Positions 7,655 to 15,507 are shown, counted from the first letter of the stretch. The stretch: DNA of 22,399 nucleotides from Alistipes sp. (GCA_022511355.1 JAFLRS010000011.1:1-22399); one strand, 5' to 3'. Made by a program: numbers and translations. Notes: generated by a model not told the origin, from the sequence alone.

Positions 7655-9085
7655 ATGGAGAACAAACACGACAAAGGCATATCGCGTCGCGAATTTCTGC
7701 GGCGACTCGGAGCGGGAGCCGCCGTCACGGCCGTTGCGGCAGCTGCCGGCTGCGACCCCAAAAACAACTTCGTGACCGGCGACCGTTCGGCGCAGGGCGA
7801 GGTCCCCACCGACAAAATGACATACCGCACCAATCCCAAAACCGGCGAAAAAGTTTCGCTGCTCGGCTACGGCTGTATGCGCTGGCCTACGGTCGCGGGC
7901 CGCAGTGCGCGCGAAGACGGCAACGACATCGACCAGGAGATGGTGAACCGACTGGTGGACTACGCCATCGAACACGGCGTAAACTACTTCGACACGTCGC
8001 CCGCCTACTGCCGCGGATTCTCGGAACGCGCCACGGGCATCGCCCTCAGCCGTCATCCGCGCGACAAGTACTTCATAGCCACCAAACTCTCGAACTTCTC
8101 GCCCGACACGTGGAGCCGCGAAGCCTCGATATCCATGTACCGCCGTTCGTTCCGCGAACTGCAGGTGGACCGCATCGACTATCTGCTGCTGCACGGCGTG
8201 GGTATGGGCGCCGGTTCCCGCAACGGCATGGAAGCCTTCGAAGAGCGGTATATAAAGAACGGTGTTCTCGATTTCCTGCTTGCCGAACGCGAAGCGGGAC
8301 GCATAGGCAATCTGGGTTTCTCCTACCACGGCGACATCGAAGTGTTCGACCGTCTGCTGGCCGAACACGACAAATATCACTGGGATTTCGTGCAGATTCA
8401 GCTCAACTATGTGGACTGGAAACACGCCAAAGAGGTCAATACGCGCAACACCGACGCCGAATATCTCTACAACGAACTCGCTTCGCGCGGCATTCCGTCG
8501 GTAATCATGGAGCCGCTGTTGGGCGGTCGTCTGTCGAACGTCCACGACCACATTGCCGCCAAACTCAAACAGCGCAAACCCGAAGCCAGCGTGGCTTCGT
8601 GGGCATTCCGATTCGCAGGCAGCGAACCGCTCGTCCTCACCGTGCTGAGCGGCATGACCTACATGGAACATCTGCAGGACAATCTGCGCACATACAGCCC
8701 GCTGGAAGAGCTGACCGACGACGACAAAGCCTTCCTCGAAGAGACCGCACAGGCCATGCTGCGATACCCCACAATCCCCTGCAACGACTGCAAATACTGT
8801 ATGCCCTGCCCCTACGGACTCGATATTCCGGGCATTCTGCTCCACTTCAACAAGTGCATCAACGAAGGACGTATGCCCTCCTCGTCGCAGGATGCCGGCT
8901 ACCGCAAAGCCCGCAAAGCCTTTCTGGTGGGTTACGACCGCAGCGTACCGCGTCTGCGTCAGGCCGACCGATGCATAGCCTGCAATCAGTGCAAACCCCA
9001 CTGTCCGCAGAATATCGACATACCGCGGCAGATGCAGCGTATCGACAAATTCGTGGAAGACCTGAAGCAGGGTCGCGAATTCTGA
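7655..9085 (+). CDS. Exported aldo/keto reductase with C-terminal 4Fe-4S motifs
   Basis: A 476-residue protein. The N terminus has SRREFL (10-15) before a hydrophobic alanine-rich stretch and AAAAGC, a lipobox ending at C33, so a Tat-exported lipoprotein is likely. Residues 65-370 are an aldo/keto reductase barrel with the full tetrad: D113 and Y118 (NYFDTSPAY), K144 (ATKL) and H180 (LLLHG). The C terminus carries CNDCKYCMPCP (376-386) and CIACNQCKPHCP (440-451), ferredoxin-like cluster ligands. AKR proteins with iron-sulfur tails are known in anaerobes, but their physiological substrates are mostly unknown. NADPH is not expected outside the cytoplasm, so electrons may come through the clusters from the polyferredoxin encoded 15 bases upstream; this is inference. 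Frame and length look intact. Confidence 0.9.
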   Translation: MENKHDKGISRREFLRRLGAGAAVTAVAAAAGCDPKNNFVTGDRSAQGEVPTDKMTYRTNPKTGEKVSLLGYGCMRWPTVAGRSAREDGNDIDQEMVNRLVDYAIEHGVNYFDTSPAYCRGFSERATGIALSRHPRDKYFIATKLSNFSPDTWSREASISMYRRSFRELQVDRIDYLLLHGVGMGAGSRNGMEAFEERYIKNGVLDFLLAEREAGRIGNLGFSYHGDIEVFDRLLAEHDKYHWDFVQIQLNYVDWKHAKEVNTRNTDAEYLYNELASRGIPSVIMEPLLGGRLSNVHDHIAAKLKQRKPEASVASWAFRFAGSEPLVLTVLSGMTYMEHLQDNLRTYSPLEELTDDDKAFLEETAQAMLRYPTIPCNDCKYCMPCPYGLDIPGILLHFNKCINEGRMPSSSQDAGYRKARKAFLVGYDRSVPRLRQADRCIACNQCKPHCPQNIDIPRQMQRIDKFVEDLKQGREF

Positions 9086-9102
9086 CCCGCACGGCACGGA
9101 TA

Positions 9103-9118
9103 TTGCATCCCGATGCAA
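9103..9118. other. Small hairpin in the gap before the DUF1893 gene
   Basis: TTGCAT (9103-9108) pairs with ATGCAA (9113-9118) around CCCG. The 100-base gap 9086-9185 also contains ATGCAAATGTAAAACTAT, resembling the sequence after the TonB receptor at 11568. It has no T run, so it is not a normal terminator. Confidence 0.3.
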
Positions 9119-9185
9119 ATGTAAAACTATTGCAAACAGCCGCGCAGCGCGATTCACGCTGCCGCAAAACAGCTATTCGGTAAAA

Positions 9186-9635
9186 ATGTACTTACAGGAA
9201 GAGGAGAGAAACAACGCCATAGCACTGCTTTTCAATGAGAAGTGTTCGTGCGTGGTACGCCGCGAAGATACGATACGCATATTCCGCCGTCGCGGAGTGC
9301 GTGACCTGTTGCAGCTTCTGCACGAGGAGCCTTCATTCACCGCCGGAGCCTTCATCGCCGACAAAGTGGTGGGCAAAGGGGCGGCGGCACTCATGGTGCT
9401 GTGCCGTTTTCAGGAGGTATTCGCCGACGTGATAAGCACGCCGGCACGTCGTCTGTTGGAGGAGGCGAAAATACACGTACGATGCTCGGTGGAGGTCCCC
9501 AACATCATCGACCGCACCGGCACCGGCATCTGCCCCGTCGAACGCCTCTGCTCCGACTGCAAAACCGCCGAAGAGTGTCTGCCCCGCATCGAAAAGTTCG
9601 TCGCCGACATGACTCATGCGCACAAGGGGGCTTAA
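9186..9635 (+). CDS. DUF1893 protein (deaminase-like fold) with a C-terminal cysteine cluster
   Basis: A 149-residue soluble protein. Residues 8-100 match DUF1893, known structurally from Thermotoga TM1506, which has a cytidine-deaminase-like fold; the conserved core here is FIADKVVGKGAAALMV (56-71). The HAE and PCxxC zinc motifs of active deaminases are missing, so deaminase activity is doubtful. The tail has TGICPVERLCSDC and EECLPR, giving C116, C122, C125 and C131, which could bind a metal or cluster. It starts with ATG and ends 15 bases before the TonB receptor, so the two are probably co-transcribed. The function is unknown; the setting suggests a role linked to the imported compound or to redox chemistry. 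Confidence 0.8.
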   Translation: MYLQEEERNNAIALLFNEKCSCVVRREDTIRIFRRRGVRDLLQLLHEEPSFTAGAFIADKVVGKGAAALMVLCRFQEVFADVISTPARRLLEEAKIHVRCSVEVPNIIDRTGTGICPVERLCSDCKTAEECLPRIEKFVADMTHAHKGA

Positions 9636-9650
9636 ATCCGATTCCGAATC

Positions 9651-11564
9651 ATGATACGAAAACTTTGTCTTGCGGCACTGACCGTCATTGCGTCCGCGCC
9701 CGCCTTCGCCGCATCCGACGACTCGGACTCGCTGCGGCGCATCGACATCGAAAACGTCGTGGTCACAGGCACACGCAACCGTACCGATGTGCGTCATCTG
9801 CCGCTGACCGTATCGGTGGTCGCACGGCCGCAAATCGAAAACTCAATGCAAGCTTCGCTGCTGCCGCTGCTCTCGGAACAGATTCCGGGACTCTTCGTCA
9901 CGCAGCGCGGCATCATGGGATACGGAGTCTCCGACGGCGCGGCAGGCGGAATATCGCTGCGCGGTCTTAGCGGCGGCAACGCACGGCTGATGGTCCTCAT
10001 CGACGGACATCCGCAATACATGGGACTCTTCGGACACCCCATATCCGACGCCTATCAGTCGTTCATCGCCGAACGCGTCGAAGTGCTGCGAGGTCCCGCC
10101 TCGACTCTCTACGGCTCCAATGCCATGGGCGGCGTGGTGAACATCGTTACACGCAAAATGTACGGCAACGGTGTCGATACCCGCATAAATGCCGGTTACG
10201 GCTCCTACAACACCCTCCGGACCGAAGCCGTGAACCGCGTGCGGCACAACGGTTTCACAAGCGTGGTTTCGCTCTCCTACAACCGCACCGACGGACATCG
10301 CCGCGGCATGGGCTTCGAACAGTATGGCGGATATGCCAAGCTGGGATATGAAATCGACGACAACTGGAGCCTCCGTACCGACATCGACGTGACCCGCTTC
10401 AACGCCTCCAATCCCGGAGCCGTCACCAACCCCATGGCCGAAGTCCGACAGCACGTAACCCGCGGAATGACCTCCGTCGCCGTCGAGAACGACTACGAAA
10501 AGAGTTCGGGCGGCATGAGTTTCTTCTACAACTGGGGCAACCACAAACTCAACGACGGATACCCCCTCCGCGGAGGCTCGCCCAAAGCCTATCTTTTCAA
10601 CTCGCGCGACCGTATGTTCGGAGCGTCGCTATATCAGAGTCTGCAACTCTTCAAGGGCAACCGCCTCACCATAGGCTTCGACTACTACGACTTCGGCGGA
10701 TTCTCGTGGAACCGCTACTTCCGCGACACCCGCAACGACCAAAATGTACTCACGCACAAAGCAGGCGACTACACCGACATCTATCAGTCGCACGAATACG
10801 AACTGGCCGGTTATCTCGATTTCCGTCAGCACATAGGACGTCTGCTCACCTTCGATGCCGGCATACGTTACGACCACCACTCCAAAGCCGGCGGCGAATG
10901 GGTTCCGCAGGCAGGAATCTCGTTTCATCTGCCCGCAGCGGCCGAAATAAAACTCTCGGCGGCAAAAGGCTTCCGATACCCAACAATCAAGGAACTCTAT
11001 ATGTTCAAACCAGCCAACGCCGACCTCAAACCCGAAAGTCTGTGGAGCTACGAATTCGCATTCTCGCAACGGCTGTTCGAAGGACGCTTCTCCTACGGAG
11101 TCAATCTGTTCTACATCGACGGACACAATCTGATAACCACCGTAATGGTGAACGGCATCCCCCGAAACGAGAATCAGAACCGCATCGAAAACCTCGGCGT
11201 CGAAGCCGAACTGGAATGGCACATAGGCTCCTCATGGAGTCTCGATGCCAACTACTCCTATCTGCACATGAAATACCCCGTAATCGCAGCACCCGAACAC
11301 AAACTGCACGCAGGCATAGCCTACCGCCACCGACGATGGATGCTCGCCACCGGCCTCCAATACATCAATACGCTCTACACCTCCACCGCGCCCGCCGCAA
11401 CCGAAAACTTCGTGCTGTGGAATATGCGCATCTCGTTCAGCGTGTCGAAGTGGCTCTCGCTATGGGCTCGCGGCGACAATCTCCTCGCACAACGCTATCA
11501 AATCAATGCCGGTTACCCCATGCCACGCGCAACAGCCATGGGCGGCATAAGCATCGGCTTCTGA
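9651..11564 (+). CDS. TonB-dependent outer-membrane receptor (BtuB/CirA-like)
   Basis: A 637-residue outer-membrane receptor. A signal peptide of about 20 residues ends AFAA, then comes a TonB-box-like segment, IENVVVTGTRN (33-43). The plug domain (about 40-160) contains VLIDGHPQYMG and VEVLRGPASTLYGSNAMGGV, which are strongly conserved in the family. The rest is alternating beta-barrel sequence ending in a terminal phenylalanine (GGISIGF). The size fits siderophore, heme, cobalamin or other micronutrient receptors rather than the ~1,000-residue SusC type, and no SusD gene is present. The S component downstream at 12898 suggests that the same compound is carried across the inner membrane (inference). 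No cobalamin riboswitch was recognised upstream. The substrate is unknown. Confidence 0.93.
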   Translation: MIRKLCLAALTVIASAPAFAASDDSDSLRRIDIENVVVTGTRNRTDVRHLPLTVSVVARPQIENSMQASLLPLLSEQIPGLFVTQRGIMGYGVSDGAAGGISLRGLSGGNARLMVLIDGHPQYMGLFGHPISDAYQSFIAERVEVLRGPASTLYGSNAMGGVVNIVTRKMYGNGVDTRINAGYGSYNTLRTEAVNRVRHNGFTSVVSLSYNRTDGHRRGMGFEQYGGYAKLGYEIDDNWSLRTDIDVTRFNASNPGAVTNPMAEVRQHVTRGMTSVAVENDYEKSSGGMSFFYNWGNHKLNDGYPLRGGSPKAYLFNSRDRMFGASLYQSLQLFKGNRLTIGFDYYDFGGFSWNRYFRDTRNDQNVLTHKAGDYTDIYQSHEYELAGYLDFRQHIGRLLTFDAGIRYDHHSKAGGEWVPQAGISFHLPAAAEIKLSAAKGFRYPTIKELYMFKPANADLKPESLWSYEFAFSQRLFEGRFSYGVNLFYIDGHNLITTVMVNGIPRNENQNRIENLGVEAELEWHIGSSWSLDANYSYLHMKYPVIAAPEHKLHAGIAYRHRRWMLATGLQYINTLYTSTAPAATENFVLWNMRISFSVSKWLSLWARGDNLLAQRYQINAGYPMPRATAMGGISIGF

Positions 11565-11589
11565 CCCATGCAAATTGTAAAAAAATAAC

Positions 11590-11597
11590 TATCTTTG
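11590..11597 (+). promoter_or_regulatory. -7 promoter element before the DUF362 gene
   Basis: TATCTTTG matches TAnnTTTG fully in the 62-base gap after the TonB receptor. The start would be near 11604, about 23 bases before the ATG at 11627. No TTTG at standard spacing was found. It suggests that the DUF362 and downstream genes have their own promoter. Confidence 0.5.
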
Positions 11598-11626
11598 TGA
11601 AAACTGACTCAAAACAGAAAACTGAA

Positions 11627-12589
11627 ATGAAAATTTTACGAATTATGGCAGGTCTAACCATCATGTCGGCCGCATTCGCAGGCGGATGTGCCGCATCGCA
11701 GCAGAAATCGGCAGCCGAAAAACCGAAGGTCTATATGTACAAGGAGATTACTCCCGAAAACCTCGTGAAAATCTATGAAGCACTCGGACGAAAAGCCCAA
11801 GGCAAAGTGGCCGTGAAAGTCTCGACCGGCGAACCCGGAGGCCACAACTTCCTGCAACCGGCCCTCATCAAGGATCTGGTGCAGTCGTTCGACGGCACCA
11901 TCGTCGAATGCAATACCGCCTACGAAGGACGCAGACTCCGCACCGAAGACCACTACAAAGCCGCCCAAGAACACGGCTTCACAGCCATAGCCCCCGTCGA
12001 TATAATGGACGCCGACGGCGATGCCGTACTGCCCGTAACCGGTGGCAAACACCTCACCGAAGACTTCGTGGGCGCACACTATCTCGACTACGACTTCACC
12101 GTCGTACTCTCACACTTCAAAGGACACGCCATGGGCGGATTCGGCGGAGCTATCAAAAATATCTCCATAGGCATCGCCTCCTCCACCGGCAAATGCTGGA
12201 TTCATACCGCCGGAAAAACCAAAACCGACATCTGGAAAAATATCGCCCCGCAAAACGACTTCCTCGAATCTATGGCCGAAGCCGCAAAAGCCGTCATCGA
12301 CCACTGCGGCGACAAAATCCTCTATATCAACGTCGCCAACCGACTCTCCGTGGACTGCGACTGCGACTCGCATCCCGCCGAACCGCAAATGTGCGACATC
12401 GGTATTCTCGCCTCGCTCGACCCCGTAGCCCTCGACCGGGCCTGCACCGATCTCGTGCGCTCGTCCGACGACCCCGGCAAAGCAGACCTTATCGAACGCA
12501 TCGACTCCAGAAACGGGATGCATACTTTGGAGTATGCAGAATCTCTCGGATTGGGAAGCCAAGAGTATGAGCTTGTTATACTCGATTAG
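11627..12589 (+). CDS. DUF362-domain lipoprotein
   Basis: A 320-residue protein with a lipoprotein signal ending FAGGC (C21). The mature part matches DUF362: FDGTIVECNTAYEGRR, FTAIAPVDIMDADGDAV, VVLSHFKGHAMGGFGGAIKN and DIGILASLDPVALDRACTDLV. The cysteine-rich DCDCDSH (about residue 244) is a typical conserved site, possibly for metal or cluster binding. The separate ferredoxin domain that many DUF362 proteins carry is missing. Translation from ATG 11627 is supported by the signal peptide; the frame extends further upstream over the receptor gene, but that part is a shadow. Function is uncharacterised; it is often found beside iron-sulfur proteins in anaerobes. The last codons are copied twice more downstream (12531-12883). 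Confidence 0.85.
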   Translation: MKILRIMAGLTIMSAAFAGGCAASQQKSAAEKPKVYMYKEITPENLVKIYEALGRKAQGKVAVKVSTGEPGGHNFLQPALIKDLVQSFDGTIVECNTAYEGRRLRTEDHYKAAQEHGFTAIAPVDIMDADGDAVLPVTGGKHLTEDFVGAHYLDYDFTVVLSHFKGHAMGGFGGAIKNISIGIASSTGKCWIHTAGKTKTDIWKNIAPQNDFLESMAEAAKAVIDHCGDKILYINVANRLSVDCDCDSHPAEPQMCDIGILASLDPVALDRACTDLVRSSDDPGKADLIERIDSRNGMHTLEYAESLGLGSQEYELVILD

Positions 12590-12640
12590 AAGACCCGATA
12601 CGCAATGCTCCAAAGTGGATATATTTACATTCCCCCTAAA

Positions 12641-12661
12641 TCCCCCTTTGACAAAGGGGGA
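12641..12661. repeat. Palindromic C5/G5 hairpin, copy 1
   Basis: TCCCCCTTT (12641-12649) pairs with AAAGGGGGA (12653-12661) over a 3-base loop, preceded by a second C5 run and TAAA (12632-12640). It resembles short palindromic intergenic repeats that are widespread in bacteria. No U tract follows, so a normal terminator is unlikely; an attenuator or RNA-stability role is possible. Confidence 0.65.
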
Positions 12662-12787
12662 CTTTGAAAGACAATGCAGAATGCAGAGTCTTCAGATTTG
12701 GGAAGTCAAGAATATAAACTTGTTATACTCGATTAGAAGACCCGATACTTAATGCTCCAAAGTGGATATATTTACATTCCCCCTAAA

Positions 12788-12808
12788 TCCCCCTTTAACA
12801 AAGGGGGA
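12788..12808. repeat. Palindromic C5/G5 hairpin, copy 2
   Basis: The same element 147 bases after copy 1, with the loop changed from GAC to AAC. The stem TCCCCCTTT (12788-12796) with AAAGGGGGA (12800-12808) is unchanged. Confidence 0.65.
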
Positions 12809-12897
12809 CTTTGAAAGACAATGCAGAATGCAGAGTCTTTAGATTTGGGAAGCCAAGAGTATGAACTTATCGTTCTCGATTAAAAAACAACAATATT

Positions 12898-13410
12898 ATG
12901 AACGCTACCGACACCAAACTCTATTCGCTCGGATATTCCGACACCAAAACCTATCTCTTTGCAGCCATATTCGCTGCAGGCAACATCCTGCTGCCACAAC
13001 TCTGCCACTTCATACCACGCGGAGGTTTTATTCTGCTGCCCATCTACTTCTTTACGCTCATCGCAGCCTACAAATTCGGATGGAAAGCCGGTCTGCTCAC
13101 AGCCGTCGCTTCACCCCTCGCAAATTCGCTCCTCTTCGGTATGCCCGCCGCAGCCGTACTGCCCGCCATACTGCTGAAATCGGTCGTTCTGGCTCTCGCA
13201 GCCGCATTCATGGCCGCACGTTTCCGGAAAGTAGCTCTGCTGCCCATACTCCTCACCATAGCCGTTTATCAGTGCATCGGCGCACTCGGCGAATGGGCTA
13301 TAACAGGTTCGCTTGCGGCCGCGCTTCAGGATTTCAGAATCGGAATTCCGGGAATGCTGCTCCAGCTCTTCGGCGGATGGGCGCTGCTCAAAGCCATACG
13401 CCGCATCTGA
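12898..13410 (+). CDS. ECF-type transporter S component (substrate unknown)
   Basis: A 170-residue, very hydrophobic protein with about five to six predicted membrane helices. The pattern HFIPRGGFILLPIYFF (residues 37-52), YKFGWKAGLLTAVASPLANS and the GMP motif near residue 81 fit the ECF substrate-binding (S) component superfamily, which captures vitamins or similar micronutrients with nanomolar affinity and docks onto a shared EcfA/A'/T energising module. No such module is nearby, so it would have to use one encoded elsewhere (group II type). The gene follows the DUF362 repeats and precedes the hexosaminidase by 33 bases. Together with the TonB receptor it suggests a complete two-membrane uptake route for one small molecule (inference). 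Confidence 0.75.
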   Translation: MNATDTKLYSLGYSDTKTYLFAAIFAAGNILLPQLCHFIPRGGFILLPIYFFTLIAAYKFGWKAGLLTAVASPLANSLLFGMPAAAVLPAILLKSVVLALAAAFMAARFRKVALLPILLTIAVYQCIGALGEWAITGSLAAALQDFRIGIPGMLLQLFGGWALLKAIRRI

Positions 13411-13443
13411 AAACCGCACTATCAACCTAAAAAAGCTATACCG

Positions 13444-15450
13444 ATGAATTTCACCAAAAACAGAGCCGTCTTGCTGCTGCTTACGCTGCTGTCATTCGCA
13501 GTGCAGGCCGCACCGGCCAAAATCAACGACAAACCCTTCGTGATTCCCGAACTCAAGGAGTGGAAAGGGGCGCAGGGCACACTCACGCTCACCGACGCAA
13601 GCCGCATAGTCATACCTGCCGGCAACGACGAACTGCAGAACGTCGCCGAACAGTTGGCTGCCGACCTCGGTCTGATGTTCGGTCTGTCGCCCGAAATAAC
13701 CTCCGGCAAGGGTCGCGACGGCGACATCGTCATATCCGTCAGGGCCGACAAGAGTCTCGGCGACGAGGGCTACACCATCAAAACCGGCAAACGTGTCGAG
13801 ATTTCGTCGCCCGCGGCTGCCGGAGCCTACTGGGCCACCCGCACGCTGCTGCAGATGGCCGACAACGGACGCACGCAGACTCTGCACGGCGAAGCGCAGC
13901 TGCCTTGCGGTTCGGTCCGCGACTGGCCCGACTACGCCATCCGCGGATTCATGATAGACACCGGACGCAAATTCTTCCCCATGGAGTATCTCGAGGCTTA
14001 CTCCAAAATCATGGCCTACTACAAGATGAACTTCCTGCAGGTACACCTCAACGACTGCGGATTCAAAAAGTTCTTCGACAACGACTGGAGCAAGACCTAC
14101 GCCGCATTCCGACTCGAATGCGACACCTATCCGGGTCTGGCGGCCGAGGACGGACACTACACCAAAGCCGAATTCCGCGACTTCCAGAAGGAGTCGGCGA
14201 AGCGTTACGTGGAGGTTCTGCCCGAAATCGACGTTCCGGCACACACGCTGGCATTCACGCACTATATGCCCGAACTGGGCAGCACTGAATACGGCGCCGA
14301 CCATTTCGACCTCTTCAATCCCGCCACCTACGAATTTACCGACGCTCTGCTGGCCGAATATCTTTCGGGCGACGACCCCGTATTCGCGGGTCCGAAGGTC
14401 TCGATAGGCACCGATGAATATTCGAATCGCGACAAGGAGGTCGTCGAGAAGTTCCGCGCCTTCACCGACCGCTACATACGTTATGTGGAGGAATTCGGCA
14501 AGCAGGCTTGCGTATGGGGTTCGCTCTCGCACGCCCGCGGCGAGACTCCGGTCAAAATCGACAACGTGATTATGCATTCGTGGTCGAAGGATTATGCCGA
14601 ACCGCGCGAAATGGCCGACCTCGGATACAAACTCATCAGCATTCCCGACCGTTATGTCTACATCGTGCCTGCGGCGGGTTACTACTACGACTATCTCAAC
14701 ACCCAATGGCTCTACGAGAACTGGACTCCGGCCAACATCAACGGAGTAATCTTCCCCGAGAAAGACCCGTCGGTTCTAGGCGGAATGTTCGCCGTATGGA
14801 ACGACCATGTGGGCAACGGCATTTCGAATCGCGACGTTCATCACCGCGCATTCCCCGCCATGCAGACTTTGGCCGTGAAGATGTGGACGGGTGCCGGTGC
14901 CGGAGTGCCGTTTGCGGAATTCGACCGTGAGCGTTACGGCGTGGCCGAGGCTCCGGGGGTCGAGCTTTCGGGCCGCAGCCGCCGTCTTGGAGCGCCCGAC
15001 GGAGAGTGGCACGAGGTATATGCTGCGGCGGAGCTTCTGCCCGACAGCGAACCGTTCCCCGGTGTCGATGCGGCGGGTTACGACTACCGCGTGAGCTTCG
15101 ACATAGAGTGTGCCGCCGAGAAGCGGGGCACCGAACTGCTGCGTTCGTTCGACGGAGTTTTCTATCTGTCGGACCCCGTGAGCGGAATGTTGGGTTTTGC
15201 GCGCGACGGCTATCTCAACCGATTCGGCTATCGTCTGCATGAGGGCCGCAAGATGAGGATAACCGTCGAGGGCGACAATCGTTCGACGCGGCTCTACATC
15301 GACGGACGCATGGTCGAGGAGATGAAGCAGGAGAAAAAGTGGTGGGGCGAAAAGGCTTCGACCAACTATGTTCCCACGCTTGTCTTTCCTTTGGGGCGGT
15401 CGGGAGAGTTCCGAAGCCGCATTACCGACTTCAAAGTCGAGCAGCGATAA
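13444..15450 (+). CDS. Family 20 glycoside hydrolase (beta-N-acetylhexosaminidase-like)
   Basis: A 668-residue exported enzyme; the signal peptide ends VQAAPA near residue 25. Residues 30-155 form the GH20b-type N-terminal domain. The catalytic barrel starts at YAIRGFMIDTGRKFFP (164-179), where R167 corresponds to the sugar-binding arginine, and carries the D324-E325 pair in KVSIGTDEYS, the Asp/Glu of substrate-assisted catalysis. Most family members read GGDE; here it is GTDE. Aromatic residues W358, W380 and W452 would line the pocket. Residues about 500-668 form a beta-rich tail resembling a laminin-G/concanavalin-like domain. Likely substrates are terminal GlcNAc or GalNAc of mucin or host glycans. 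The gene is 33 bases after the S component and may share its transcript. Confidence 0.9.
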   Translation: MNFTKNRAVLLLLTLLSFAVQAAPAKINDKPFVIPELKEWKGAQGTLTLTDASRIVIPAGNDELQNVAEQLAADLGLMFGLSPEITSGKGRDGDIVISVRADKSLGDEGYTIKTGKRVEISSPAAAGAYWATRTLLQMADNGRTQTLHGEAQLPCGSVRDWPDYAIRGFMIDTGRKFFPMEYLEAYSKIMAYYKMNFLQVHLNDCGFKKFFDNDWSKTYAAFRLECDTYPGLAAEDGHYTKAEFRDFQKESAKRYVEVLPEIDVPAHTLAFTHYMPELGSTEYGADHFDLFNPATYEFTDALLAEYLSGDDPVFAGPKVSIGTDEYSNRDKEVVEKFRAFTDRYIRYVEEFGKQACVWGSLSHARGETPVKIDNVIMHSWSKDYAEPREMADLGYKLISIPDRYVYIVPAAGYYYDYLNTQWLYENWTPANINGVIFPEKDPSVLGGMFAVWNDHVGNGISNRDVHHRAFPAMQTLAVKMWTGAGAGVPFAEFDRERYGVAEAPGVELSGRSRRLGAPDGEWHEVYAAAELLPDSEPFPGVDAAGYDYRVSFDIECAAEKRGTELLRSFDGVFYLSDPVSGMLGFARDGYLNRFGYRLHEGRKMRITVEGDNRSTRLYIDGRMVEEMKQEKKWWGEKASTNYVPTLVFPLGRSGEFRSRITDFKVEQR

Positions 15451-15493
15451 ACTAAAAAAGCGGATTGCAAAGAGGCAATCCGCTTTTTTTAGT
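15451..15493. terminator. Two-way terminator between the GH20 and M56 genes
   Basis: GCGGATTGC (15460? to 15468 region; G15460-C15468) pairs with GCAATCCGC (15475-15483) over a 6-base loop. It is flanked by A6 (15454-15459) and T7 (15484-15490), with ACT/AGT extending the pairing outward. It lies directly after the GH20 stop and 15 bases from the stop of the opposing gene, so it serves both. Confidence 0.9.
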
Positions 15494-15507
15494 GCGGTTC
15501 GGTTCCG

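Larger units (their letters stand above)
12531..12883 (+). repeat. 147-bp tandem repeats copying the 3' end of the DUF362 gene
   Basis: Two full units (about 12531-12677 and 12678-12824) and a partial third (12825-12883) repeat at exactly 147 bases. The stop codons of the three tails are at 12587 (TAG), 12734 (TAG) and 12881 (TAA). Copies 2 and 3 still encode ESSDLGSQEYKLVILD-stop and ESLDLGSQEYELIVLD-stop, close to the real tail ESLGLGSQEYELVILD. Between the tails lies an 88-base spacer (12590-12677) holding a C5/G5 hairpin. The third copy runs straight into the leader of the ECF gene. This accounts for the 308 bases 12590-12897 between the DUF362 and ECF genes; no further gene was seen there. 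Confidence 0.9.

Noticed and set aside
6566..9157. An 863-residue minus-strand open frame opposite the polyferredoxin and AKR genes
   Set aside because: It is a shadow produced by the G+C-rich third positions of the real plus-strand genes; those carry clear motifs, and this frame shows no recognisable domain.
6895..9183. A 762-residue plus-strand frame overlapping the same two genes
   Set aside because: It is arginine- and histidine-rich without domains, typical of an out-of-frame translation.
12534..12752. A 72-residue frame across the 147-bp repeats
   Set aside because: It is an out-of-frame reading of the duplicated gene tail and hairpin; its internal repetition reflects the DNA repeat.
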